This document shows, piece by piece, positions 45,927-56,100 of a stretch of 64,000 bases of DNA. A program made the translations under genes and the position numbers. The DNA lies in the NCBI RefSeq assembly GCF_003144245.1, contig NW_020289980.1, forward strand, positions 62,001-126,000, read 5' to 3'. The notes below the pieces were generated by a model, which saw only the letters and a list, made by a program, of their open reading frames with translations, made no database searches and was not told where the DNA came from. The stretch's first letter is position 1. Each line of letters starts with the position of its first letter. This DNA comes from Jaminaea rosea (Eukaryota > Basidiomycota > Exobasidiomycetes > Microstromatales).

Positions 45927-46492
45927 CTTTGCTACTGAAGAGTGGTGGTGATAGTGATCGTGGTGGTGGTAGCAACGAAAGACGATGGAGGAGTCGACCT
46001 TCGCAGCAGGCGGAGGCTGGCCTGGCCTAGCCGCCAGTCGAGTCCAGCGTCCACGCTCGTCCGTCCACGAGGAAAGCAGGGCTGCCCGCCCGCCAACAAG
46101 CCGAGCCTGAGCCAGGCGGGGCGGGGGCGAGCCAGGCAGGCAGGCAGGCGGACGGCGGTGGGTGAGTGCGCGGGAGAGAACGGAGAGAGCGCCGAGAGGG
46201 CAGAGGGCCCATGACTTGGGGGAGGGGAGCTCAGAGCCCGGCAGGGCGAGGAAGACGTGCTCGTCACTACCAGCGAGCGCGACGAGGTGAAGGAGCTGCT
46301 GAGCAGAGCGATGGAACACTGCTTTGCTAGGCCATGCAGAATCAGGACAAGAATGACGGCAGTCTCGTTGCGTCGAGCTTTTAATTGACAAAGAGTAGAA
46401 TTCGAAGAGAACAAAGAGGAGCTGCTACAAGCCGAGAGCCTCGTAGCGTCATAAAGGGTATCAAGACAAAGCAGCGGCCAGCACGCCGCGCA
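45927..46492 (-). promoter_or_regulatory. ATP7 promoter / NIMA kinase 3' region
   Basis: A 566-bp stretch without a gene. It has GGCA repeats near 46130-46150 and strings of CCG/CGG near 46080-46120. Confidence 0.4.
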
Positions 46493-49306
46493 TCAGCTTC
46501 TCCCTGCAGCGACAAAGCTTTGCTTCCTTTGCAGGACCGCAGTAGAAGCTGGCATGGATCCACCCGTTGCGGACGTCACGGCCGACGGACGTTGCCTCCT
46601 CGCTGCGCTGCTCCCTGTACTGCTCGTCGAAGTGGCCGCACTGACCGGGGCGCTCCTCACTACACCGCTGGCTGAGGGCCTCCTCCCACCGCTGACACCA
46701 CCCTCTCGATCAGCGCTCAAAGAGGGTCGTGCCGACACCGTCTGCCCAGCAGTCTGTGCAGCCGCCACCCTTTGAGCCGCGGCCCTCGCCGTAACCTGCT
46801 GCCCAAACGAGGGACGTGATGCTTTTGTGCTCGCTACCGTGCTGCCTGTTGCGCTACTCGCCGGTACCTTGACTCGCGTCGCGCGAGCAGCAGGCAGCTT
46901 GCTCTCCAGGTTGGAGGCCTTCTTCTTGAGAAAGGGCGAAGGAAGCTCAGACTCGTGGGAAAGGTCGTAGAGCGCAGAGGCATTTGCTGCTTCGTCTGCC
47001 GCGTGGAGGGAAGTTCTGGTGGGCTGCGCGAGGGATTCATCGTCCCACGATGCTGGCTTGAGGGCCTGAGCGGGTGCTTGACTGCCCTTCTTGCCGAGGG
47101 CTTGATTGCCTTCGTCGCCGTACTCGCATCGCTGATCGTCCTGATCCTGCTGTTGGAGCACATTTTGCTGATCGATTGTCAACCTCCTCGCACGCTCAAC
47201 GATGCTCTTCCTCCTCTGCCTCTGCAAAGCGGCCAACAGGGAGCCCGTCGCACCCTCCTCCTTGTTCTCCTTGTCTCCCCCGAGAGCCGTACCAAATGTG
47301 GCATCTCTCATCGACACATCCGACCCGACGGTAGCCACGGACGTGTTCGCAGCGACACCAGCGGCAGCGCGCTCGCGCTCAAGGAGACGAGCGACACTTC
47401 CTGGAATGCCAGAGGGGACCGGTGGAGCGGGAGCGAGGCGGCGTGGGGTCATGTGGGTCGTCGCTACTCCAGCATTGCCCACAGAGGGAGCGGTCTCGTT
47501 GCGGAGCCTCGCCGTGCTGGTCGTGGCGATAGCTGAGCTGGCGATGCCGGCTTGCCTGCCGATATTTCCCGTAGACTTGCGCGTAGTGAGAGGGCGATCG
47601 GTCAGACGGCGTCGTGACGGCGAGGAGGAGAAGGAGGAGCTGAGTGGCGCCGCGGATGAGGTAGCCGTGGGTGTAGGCTGCTCTGCTTCTGCTTGAGGTG
47701 GAGCGCTGGCTGCTGCCTGTCGTGTTGATGAGGAGGCCGATGAAGGCGGCCGCGATGAAGCTGCGTGCGTCGATCGCCTGGCGCTACTGCTGGGTCGCGA
47801 AGCTCGCAGCGAGGCCGTTGTCGGGACGGCCGGTGCGCTTCGACTGCCACGGTTGTTCTCCTCGCCCCGATCATTCTCTCCACCGCTACTACTACTCTCG
47901 GCTGCATTGGTATCGTACCACTCGTCGTCCTCCTTGCTGGTCCGCTCCTTTGCAGTGGTCAAGCTCGTGCTGGCCCGCCTGGCTGTGGAGGCTCCCAACT
48001 TGGTGAAGGAGATGGACCGACGTGATGCGCCCTCCATGCTGACGTCGCTCATGTTGGATACGCGGCGAGCTCCAATGGAAGGTCGTACAGGTCTTGCCGG
48101 TGTTGATCGAACGGGAGCCTCGTACAAGGGCCGGTGACTGCTGCCGGACCCTGCCGTACCCTCGCCGGCGTATGAAGACAAAGCGCTCGCTTGCTGTATG
48201 TATGCTTGCACGCGCCTGTCTACCTCACTCTGGGCCCATGCCTCCATCTCGGCCTCCTTGACGTTCAGTCTCGCCTCGCGCTCCCTGAGGCCCCTCTCTA
48301 GCTCCTTCAGATTCTCCTCCCACTCAAAGAGCTGCCTGCTCTTTGTCTGCTCCTTCTCCAATATAATCTGATGCAAGTCGCGCAGCTCAAAGCTCCGCAG
48401 CTCGTTGCGCACTTTATGGTCCTGGAGGAGCTTCTTAGTATTGGGTCGCTTCCGAGGATCAAGGTTGAGCATTTGGCGCACGAGATCGTCGAGCTGCCGT
48501 GAGTAGCCGCGAGGAAGGGAAGGCACATGGCCCAGCTTGATCTTGGCTGTCAGCTCCGCCTGAGAGGTGGCATCGAACGGAGGACGAAGGGCGCACAGCT
48601 CGTAGGTGATGCAGCCTAGCGCCCAGATGTCGGATTTGGCATCGTAGCTTGCTCCTGTTGCTAGCTCGGGGCTCATGTAGTAGGGCGTGCCCACGTAGGT
48701 GCTGGCAAGGGCTGTACTTGCCTCGAGCTGCTTGGAGAGGCCAAAGTCGCCAAGCTTGACGTTGTGCTCCGAGTCGAGGAAAACATTCTCCGGCTTCAAG
48801 TCCCTATGCAGGATGGACGGGGTGATTCCCGTCCCCGTGTTCGGATTGACCGGCATCCCGTTGTGGCACGCATCGAGAGCGCTGACCATCTGAGCCAGCT
48901 TAGCCCACACCACCTCCTCCGGAATCGTCGTCTTCTCCCTCCTGTTCCGCTTGATCAAGCTTCCCAGATCTCCACCCTCACAGAACTCCATGATGATGTG
49001 CAAGATGCCAGCACGCTCGTCGTGGATGCGCTCGACGTACTGGACGATGTTCACATGGTTGAGGAGGGAAAGAATGCGGATCTCTGACAGGATTTGGGCC
49101 TTGTCCCGTTCCGACATGATGCTGTAGTCAAGCTCCTTGCGGGCAAAGTAGGCCCCATCGTTTTGGCGTTGGACCTTGAGAATGCGACCAAAAGAGCCCT
49201 TGCCAATGACGGCGATGTCTCTGTAGGCGGACAGGGCCTGGCGAGCTGAGGACGAGGAGCCGCCGACCCGTGGAGCGGTGCGGGCGGAGCGTTCTGCTGA
49301 TGACAT
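46493..49306 (-). CDS. nimA: NIMA-related mitotic serine/threonine kinase
   Basis: Protein kinase of the NIMA/Fin1/Kin3 (Nek) family that promotes mitotic entry. Single exon, 937 residues. The kinase domain covers about 28-305: IGKGSFGRILKV, FARKELDY lysine, HRDLKPENVFLD and GDFGLSK with the Nek YVGTPYYMSPEL segment. A coiled coil at about 318-370 (rich in Glu/Lys, heptad-like) follows, as in NIMA. The long C-terminus is Ser/Ala/Arg-rich and carries a KEN sequence at 679-681, a possible APC/C degron consistent with NIMA turnover. Start at 49306 is followed by a Ser-rich leader before the domain. It is divergent from PIN1 across 365 bp. Confidence 0.94.
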   Translation of the reverse strand: MSSAERSARTAPRVGGSSSSARQALSAYRDIAVIGKGSFGRILKVQRQNDGAYFARKELDYSIMSERDKAQILSEIRILSLLNHVNIVQYVERIHDERAGILHIIMEFCEGGDLGSLIKRNRREKTTIPEEVVWAKLAQMVSALDACHNGMPVNPNTGTGITPSILHRDLKPENVFLDSEHNVKLGDFGLSKQLEASTALASTYVGTPYYMSPELATGASYDAKSDIWALGCITYELCALRPPFDATSQAELTAKIKLGHVPSLPRGYSRQLDDLVRQMLNLDPRKRPNTKKLLQDHKVRNELRSFELRDLHQIILEKEQTKSRQLFEWEENLKELERGLREREARLNVKEAEMEAWAQSEVDRRVQAYIQQASALSSYAGEGTAGSGSSHRPLYEAPVRSTPARPVRPSIGARRVSNMSDVSMEGASRRSISFTKLGASTARRASTSLTTAKERTSKEDDEWYDTNAAESSSSGGENDRGEENNRGSRSAPAVPTTASLRASRPSSSARRSTHAASSRPPSSASSSTRQAAASAPPQAEAEQPTPTATSSAAPLSSSFSSSPSRRRLTDRPLTTRKSTGNIGRQAGIASSAIATTSTARLRNETAPSVGNAGVATTHMTPRRLAPAPPVPSGIPGSVARLLERERAAAGVAANTSVATVGSDVSMRDATFGTALGGDKENKEEGATGSLLAALQRQRRKSIVERARRLTIDQQNVLQQQDQDDQRCEYGDEGNQALGKKGSQAPAQALKPASWDDESLAQPTRTSLHAADEAANASALYDLSHESELPSPFLKKKASNLESKLPAARATRVKVPASSATGSTVASTKASRPSFGQQVTARAAAQRVAAAQTAGQTVSARPSLSADREGGVSGGRRPSASGVVRSAPVSAATSTSSTGSSAARRQRPSAVTSATGGSMPASTAVLQRKQSFVAAGRS

Positions 49307-49671
49307 ATTCGCAGCCGAGTCAAGATGATGATGGGTCTTGGAGGAGGTCAGACAGGGCTATGGCGTCGCCATCACCATGCGCAGTTGTGTGTGAAGTGGA
49401 CGTGAGTAAGGGAGAGTGGGCTGCAGTTGCTCAACTCTCGTAGAATCGCAGCCAACTCGGCAGTCAGTGTTGGTCTCTCTCCGTCCGTCTGTTCGTCGCG
49501 CCACGCGAGGGCGTCAAGGCCACACAAGTCACGCTTCGAGCGAGCAAGCAAGCGGGCGGGCGGAGCGAGAGTCCGAGCGACGACCGTGCGCTGCTGCTGC
49601 TTCGACGTCGAAGCAAAGCTCAGCCCACCACCGCACTCCCCACTACCAACAATCATCTTACGCACACAATC
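49307..49671. promoter_or_regulatory. Bidirectional promoter, NIMA kinase / PIN1
   Basis: 365 bp shared by divergent genes for a mitotic kinase and its known class of interacting isomerase. No specific element was identified. Confidence 0.55.
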
Positions 49672-50402
49672 ATGTCATCCTGGGAAGTACGCTTCAGCAA
49701 CAGTCGTCAGCTCCCCTACTTCTACAATGCAGGGACGGGCGAGTCCGTCTGGGAGGCCCCTGCTGGGCTGTCCAACGAGCAGATCAAGGCTCTGCCTGGA
49801 GCTCATCACCTCGGAGGCGGAGGCGGAGCTTCATCTGGTGGTGGTGGAGGCGGCGCGCCCAGTAAAGTGAGGGCTAGCCACCTGCTGATCAAACATAGGG
49901 ACAGTAGGAGGCCGAGCAGCTGGAAGGAGGTGAGTGTCGCGCAGCGACCGCCGGAAGAACGCAGTATGGAGTCGGGATTGACAATATTCGCCTTGCCGCG
50001 ACAGACGAACATCACACGCTCGCCTCAGGAGGCAGAGAGCATCCTGCGCGAGCACATGAATGCTCTCGGATCCAACCCGACGACAGAACAATTTGGACAA
50101 TTGGCATCGATCCACTCGTGAGTCGCCGCCTTGGGCCCTTCTCCCAACTCATCCCACTCACTCACCAACTCCTGCTCACGCCCCGCTCTTCACCCGCCCT
50201 TTCCTTCCCCCCCCCTCTCTCGCTTGCATCGCCCATTGACAGCGACTGCTCGTCAGCTCAGAAGGGCGGCGACCTTGGCTTCTTCTCTCGAGGTCAGATG
50301 CAGAAGCCTTTTGAGGATGCTGCCTTTGGTCTTCCCGTGGGCGGGCTCAGCGGTGTGGTGCAGACGGACAGTGGGACGCACGTTATTATGAGGACTGGGT
50401 GA
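49672..50402 (+). CDS. ESS1: Peptidyl-prolyl isomerase Pin1/Ess1 (parvulin)
   Basis: Isomerises phospho-Ser/Thr-Pro bonds, including those in RNA polymerase II CTD and mitotic phosphoproteins. Exons 49672-49929, 50005-50117 and 50243-50402 give 176 residues. WW domain with W4 and W27; a Gly/Ser-rich linker of about 20 residues; then the parvulin domain with [15 protein letters not shown] (phosphate-binding basic loop), the catalytic Cys at 126 in SDCSSA, and [20 protein letters not shown]. The second and third junctions fall inside the parvulin fold, and every junction is in frame. Its family name is 'protein interacting with NIMA'. Confidence 0.96.
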
Positions 50403-50686
50403 TGGCTCGGTGAACAGCGTCTATTGCAGAGGAGAGGAAAGCTTCACTTGACGAACACAAATACAAGCTCGAACGTCGCCATCTACGATCCACCCTAGCC
50501 TGGCGTGACTTTGAATGCCTCGCAGGCTGGCGTGTGCGCTCGTCTCGGCGTCTTGACTCGCCTCGCCTGCGCCGCTTTGGCCGCCGTCGTGCCGGGCCGT
50601 GCAGCTTGACTTCTTCCTTCGTTCCTTTCTTGCCTAACTTACACCACCGCAACAACAACGATCGCTCTGCTTTGATAACGACGGCC
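50403..50686 (+). promoter_or_regulatory. Intergenic between PIN1 and Gfo/Idh gene
   Basis: 284-bp same-direction spacer; C/T-rich towards the right. No motif recognised. Confidence 0.35.
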
Positions 50687-52130
50687 ATGGCATCGCCCAT
50701 TCCAGTCTGTGTAGTCGGCTACGGCTCTTCAGCTCGCACCTTCCATATCCCCTACATCTTGTCCATGCCGCATCTCTTCCGCCTCCACTCAATCCAACAA
50801 CGCCCCAACTCTACCTCAGGCCCGCCTGCCTCCAAGGACCACCCGGAGATCGCAATCATCCCTTCATTCGACGAGGTATTCGCCAGCCTCCCCAAGCCTG
50901 GACTCATCGTAATCAGCTCAGCCAACTCGACCCACTACCCTTTCGCGGCCCAGGCCCTGCAAGCCGGGTACCACGTCGTAGTCGAGAAACCCATCACCTG
51001 GCGTCACTCGGAGGCTCTGCACCTCGCTCAGCTCGCCAAGGAACAGGGATTGGTTTGCGCATCCTTCAACAACAGGCGATGGGATGGCGACTTCCTCACT
51101 GTGCAGTCCCTGCTGAACCCACCTGCGAGCAAGCCCGACCAACCTTCTGCGCTCGGGACGGCCACCTATTTCGAGTCAAGGTTTGACCGCTTCAGGCCGT
51201 GGAGTAAGGGAGGGTGGAGGGAGGAGAGTGGCTTCAATGAGGGTGGAGGGCTACTTCTGGACTTGGGAAGCCATTTGGCTGATCAGCGTGAGTGATCTGT
51301 CGCCTTGAGGAGGCCGAGCTTGCACCTCATCTCTCTGACTGACATCTTTCCTCGTAACAACCCCGCCCCCAGTCCTCACCCTGTTCGGCCCTCCCTCCCA
51401 CCTGACTGCCTTTGTCCGCAATCAGCGTGGTCAGCTTGCCCCTCGCGTAGATGACGACTTCATGATCCTCCTCTCCTACCCTACACCTAGCAACCCCCTG
51501 CCACCCTCAAGCCCAGGCTCCGGCACACGTCTTGGGAGCGGTCTTCGCGCCCTTCTTGGAGCCACCTGCCTCTCAACGCACGTAGACGGCGAACAGCCCC
51601 GTTTCCGCGTAGAGGGCACTCGCGGTTCATACGAGAAGCGTGGTGTGGACCCGCAAGAGGCGCAGCTTAAGGCCGGTCGAAAGCCCAACGACAGCAACGA
51701 TGAAAGCTTTGGGATGTACGGTACTGAAGATCCGGACTCGGTGAAGCTCGGCCGTCTCACCACCAGCACCGATGCCGGGCAAGAAGCCATGCCTGCCGAC
51801 CCGACTGCGGGAAGGGGGAAGGCCACAGCTCCCGTTCAACCACGCTTGGCGACGAGCGATGTGCCCACGCTGCCGGGGAGGTACGACGTCTACTGGCAGA
51901 ATGTGGGGGACGCAATACGCGCTGCTGAGGCCGCTCGTAGCGGAGGAGCAGAGGCTGCTCATGCTGCCGTGCAGGCTACGCTCGAGGTCAAGCCGGAGCA
52001 GGCGGCCGACTGCATTAAGCTGCTTTGCCTGGCGAGGAAGAGTAGTGTGGAGGGACGCAGCGTGAGGTGGACCGAGGAGCCTGAGCTCGACGTCAAGGAA
52101 GGGAAGGAGAACGTACTCTACTGGGACTGA
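50687..52130 (+). CDS. Gfo/Idh/MocA-family NAD(P)-dependent oxidoreductase
   Basis: Rossmann-fold dehydrogenase of the YdgJ-like subgroup. Exons 50687-51287 and 51373-52130 join in phase 1 to give 452 residues. The N-terminal dinucleotide motif VVGYGSSARTFHIPYI, the EKP signature (VVVEKPITW), FNNRRWDGDFLT and GGGLLLDLGSHLADQ are the family landmarks. The middle of the C-terminal half contains a Pro/Ser/Gly-rich insert. The substrate (probably a sugar or related polyol) is unknown. The start 50687 directly precedes the dinucleotide motif. Confidence 0.9.
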
Positions 52131-52500
52131 GGATGAGGGTTGAAGTCTATGAAGAGGTTGTATTGAATAAATGAAGTAAAGACGAGTCTATGAGTGTATG
52201 TGCGTGCTGTTTTCGTGTGTGCGAGGCAGGGGCGAGGCGGCCATCTAGCACGGTGAGATGGATAGGGAGGAGGAATGTCCTTGAGCAGGGGAAGGAGGAA
52301 GAGAGAAGAGACCATGGGGCGTCTCGTATGCTACGATATGAGAGAGAGAGTGAGGAAAGAAGCTCTGGCCGCCAGGGCCATCTATAAACAAAGAGAGCAA
52401 AGGGGAGGCGAGGAAGCCGTCTTGATTGAGGGTCATCGGAGGCGTGAATGTTCGTATGTGATGAGGGTCGCAAGGTGCAACGCTGTGAGGGCAGGCTGGC
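52131..52500. terminator. Convergent 3' region, oxidoreductase / PRM10-like gene
   Basis: 370 bp between convergent stops. It includes the AATAAA at 52166-52171, about 36 nt after the oxidoreductase stop. Confidence 0.4.
52166..52171 (+). terminator. AATAAA polyadenylation signal of the oxidoreductase gene
   Basis: Canonical hexamer on the plus strand, 36 nt after the TGA at 52128-52130. Confidence 0.5.
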
Positions 52501-55500
52501 TCAGAACGAGAAGAGGCCACCCATCCTCTGCTTCCTGCCTCCAAGAATGTAGGCCAAGATTGTGGATGCGAACAGCCCCACAGTCAAGCCCAGTGCGACC
52601 TCGACCAAGGACTGAGCGACGGTGAACCCGGAGTTGAAGTTGCTCGTCGAGCTATTCGTCGTGCTGGCAAAGTTGAGCAGTCCACCGTTGGAAAGACCAG
52701 AGGGAAGCTGGTACAGCACACCCGTGACGGCCACGACGTAGGATCGCCCGTCGAAGATGCGGCCATAGATGTTGGAGAGGATGCCCACGGCCAGCGATCC
52801 AAGGGCAGACGTGATGTCCTGCCTACCAGAGAGAGCTGGAGCGGTAGAGGCGAAGTGATTGCAGGCCCAGCCTGCGCAGGCGATAAGCACCATGGCAGGG
52901 AACTCCTTTCTGTTCACCTTGGCCTGGTTGCGCAAGGAGAGACAGGTCGAGTACATTGGCACGGTGAGAAGGGCCCAGATGAGGGGCACGTTGCGCTGCC
53001 ACCACACGTCCGGATTGTGTACCGAGTCGCAGGTCGAGACGGAGCCGCGATTGTTGGCGCCGGAGAAGAGGGCCCAGAATGAAGAACCGATGGAAAGGCC
53101 GAAGCCGAGGAAGAGGGAGTAGATGATTGCGTACACCAACCTGACCGAGCCCGCGATTAGGTTCTTGGACTGCAGCTCCAAAGAGCCAGAGAGGACGATG
53201 AAGCCAGGCAGGATGAGGACAATTGCGCCTGATACTACACCTGCATAGCAGAAGATGCCCGTGGAGGCGACAGCCGAGGCGATGAAGGAGTTGAGCGATG
53301 CGAAGACGATCTCAAAGACGTTGCTGAACAGCTCCGTCGTGATGACCGACTGGGAAAAGACGAGGAAGGCTCCGAGAGGGAAGGCCATAACCGCATCGAT
53401 GAAGGAGCCGTTGAAACCCATGGGGCCGACGCAGATGAAGGAAGAGCAGAAGCCGCCAATGACCACCATGGGCCATCGCCCAATGAGTGGCTTACGGCGC
53501 ATCAGCTCGTCAAGCTGGGCAGACGCCTCGCCTACGCCGATCTTGTCGTGAATGACATTCCAGTAGATGGTGTGCATATCAGTCAGCTTGGTGAAGTCCA
53601 GCCCACCGCCCTGCTTGATGAACTTGGTCTCCGACGTGTGCGTCGCATCGTCTCCGAATGCGAAGAGCATGAGGTTGGGCAGGTAAATGCAACGACAGTT
53701 GATCTCGAGGACGCGGGCCGTTTGCTGGATCTGCGTCTCGATGCGATGCGTGGGGGCGCCAAACATCATGAGAGCACGGGAGAGCTTGAGGAGGAATTCT
53801 TGACGTTGCAGAATGGCCGCGACGTGCATTGTGATGAAGATTTCCTCCTGAGAAAGCGGTGTGGGAGAGGACAATGGTCAGCAAACATAAGAAGCGATGG
53901 GGTCTTGTTGTGCACGCTCTGTACTACACACCTTCTTCCTCTTGTCCTTGTTGCGCTTCTTGATCTTACGCTGCCACTCCGCCTTGGCCAACGCAGCATC
54001 CTCTTCCGCGCTACCGAAGTAGTCGCCACCGTGGCCGTTGGCACTGCCAACATCGGGTGTGTTCACGGCAGAAGCGCCCGTCTTCCACGTCTTGAGAGCA
54101 TGGAAGCCGTGGCCAGGGATGTTGAGAATGTTGCCTGAATGCTTGCGTGTGTGAGTGGGAGCAGAGTAGCCATTGGCATGGCCGTTGCCGCCGAACTTCT
54201 CCGTCGAGGGGGTCACAGCCTGCGTCTCAGACGAGGCATTTCCATCGGGTCGACCCATGACTACACCTGGTGAGCTGGGCGAGCGTGGACCTGGTGTGCC
54301 CGGTTGGGATTGGCTGCGGCGAGAGGGGCGAGGTGCGGCGCTCGCGACCGCTTCGGCGGTACGCTTGAGGGTCTTTGCGTTCATCTCGGGCAGGAGGTAG
54401 CGATCCAGAGTGTAGCCAGGTCGCTTTGGGTTTGGGCCGAGCTGAGCATGGTAAGGGCTAACGGCGCCGATGAGATTACCCGTCGTGGCGATGAGGCCAC
54501 CCACGACACCGCCTGCGGATCGGGAGGCTTTGGGACGCTCGTCGGTCATGTCTTCGATACCGACCTCATTTGCGGCAAAGCGGAGCGACTTGGCTGCAGC
54601 TTGGCCCGCAAACTTGGTTCCGCCAGCGAGAGCGCCTCCAGTGGCGAGAGAAGGATTCCAGCTCTTGCGACGGTCAGATGGGGAGGTGGTGCCGCCACCA
54701 ACAACGGGACGTCGTTGAGGGTCAGCCACGGGCGCGGAGCCGGCTGCCATTGCTGCGCGGTTTTCGTCTTGCAGACCGTTGGCCACCATCTCGTTGAGAC
54801 GCTCGCCACCGCCACTCTCGGGGGTAGTTGCGCCCATGGAGCTGACGCCGCTGGATACGGCGGTACGATCGCGTTCCTCGCGCTGCTGCTGCTCGTATAG
54901 CTTGAGAATGTTGCCCAGCACGCCACCTGCATGGACTGGGCGCGCATCAAGGTTGGCTGCCGTATCCATCGCGTCTGGCGTCGAAGCCCCGGAATCAAGG
55001 TGGCGACGGTTCTTGCTGGGCATGCGACCGAGGCCGGCTATGACCTCAGGACCTTCATCGTCTGAGTCTGCAGCCTGGCCTCGCATGAGTTTGTGGGCTC
55101 GGATGAGTTTGGCAGCCTCGCGCTCATACTTGGAAGGCTTGGTGCGTGGGCCTTGACGAAGACCGCTGGACGTTGTGACGGGTACGCTCTTGAGGTTGGT
55201 GGGTCCGCCTTCCTCGTGCGGACGAGTCTTTTCGGACGATTCTGCCGCCTCGGGATCCTGATTCGGCGACTTGACGCGGCCCATGAGCGTGCGTAGCTTT
55301 GCCCATCCGGACACGCCTTCTTCTTCTTCGTCGACGCCCTTTTTGCGTCTTGGCTTGGCTGGCATACCATCCACCTCACCGGCCATGAAGTCGATGTGGT
55401 CAAGATCTGAGTCCGCTGCAGCATCGTAGCTACCAGAGTCGGATGTGCCACCTGGCGTGGAGGGACCAGACACGGCCCAGTCTGGCGTCTCACCGCCTTG

Positions 55501-56100
55501 GTAGCGACGAGGTCGTTGTCTGACGGGTTGAACAGCGGCAGCAGCAGCGTCACCGCCCTGCGACTCGTGGCGTTGCAGCTCGCGTTGAAGCTCGAGAAAG
55601 GCACGATTGTCAAGTCCCTCCTCATCGAGCCCATGAGCACCAGTAAGTGCCAATTGCGTTGGCTGAGCAGGCTGAGGAGCTTTCTCCGGTTGCGGGGCAA
55701 CGGTCATTTCCTCTCCGTGATCGTCATGCTTGTTGCCGCCGCCGCCGCCGCCGCCTCCTCCTCCTCCCAATCGTGACGATAGATGAAGAGGACCGGGATG
55801 ATTGGCTCGCAGCACTCCGCTGGGATTGCTGGCGCCGCGTACGACTACGGTGGGTCCATTCTCGCCGACTTGGATACGTCCTCCACTAAGCGGCTGCGCG
55901 CCGCCCCAGTGGACGTGGCCTGCTGGTCTCCTAGCAGCGAGCGACGAAGCTGACTGTTGCTGTTGTTGTTCTCCGCCGCCGGCGGTTGCTGTTGCTGCTG
56001 CTGTCGCATCGTCGAAGGCGGTATCAGAGGTCTCTCCCGTCTCGTCGGCCAGCATCGCGGCCTGTCTGACCGTCGCGTCGTGCTGCGTTTCGTCCGCCAT
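52501..56100 (-). CDS. PRM10-like ThrE-family multi-pass membrane protein
   Basis: Membrane protein of the ThrE/DUF1212 class (yeast PRM10, a pheromone-regulated protein; bacterial ThrE exports threonine). Minus-strand exons 56100-53932 and 53847-52501 join in phase 0 to give 1171 residues. Exon 1 (723 residues) is a disordered N-terminal extension: Gln, Gly and Ser runs, acidic patches and a basic KIKKRNKDKRKK end. Exon 2 carries the ThrE domain: MHVAAILQRQEFLLKLSRALMMFGAPTHRIE, then about ten membrane segments (for example VFEIVFASLNSF, IFCYAGVVSGAIVLILPG). Function in fungi is not established. Confidence 0.9.

Noticed and set aside
49416-49865. Overlapping Ser/Arg-rich frames around the PIN1 start
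   Set aside because: They overlap the well-supported PIN1 exon in other frames and have no family character.
53235-53483. Ser/Ala-rich minus-strand frame within the ThrE gene
   Set aside because: It is a shadow frame of the PRM10-like coding sequence with no independent support.
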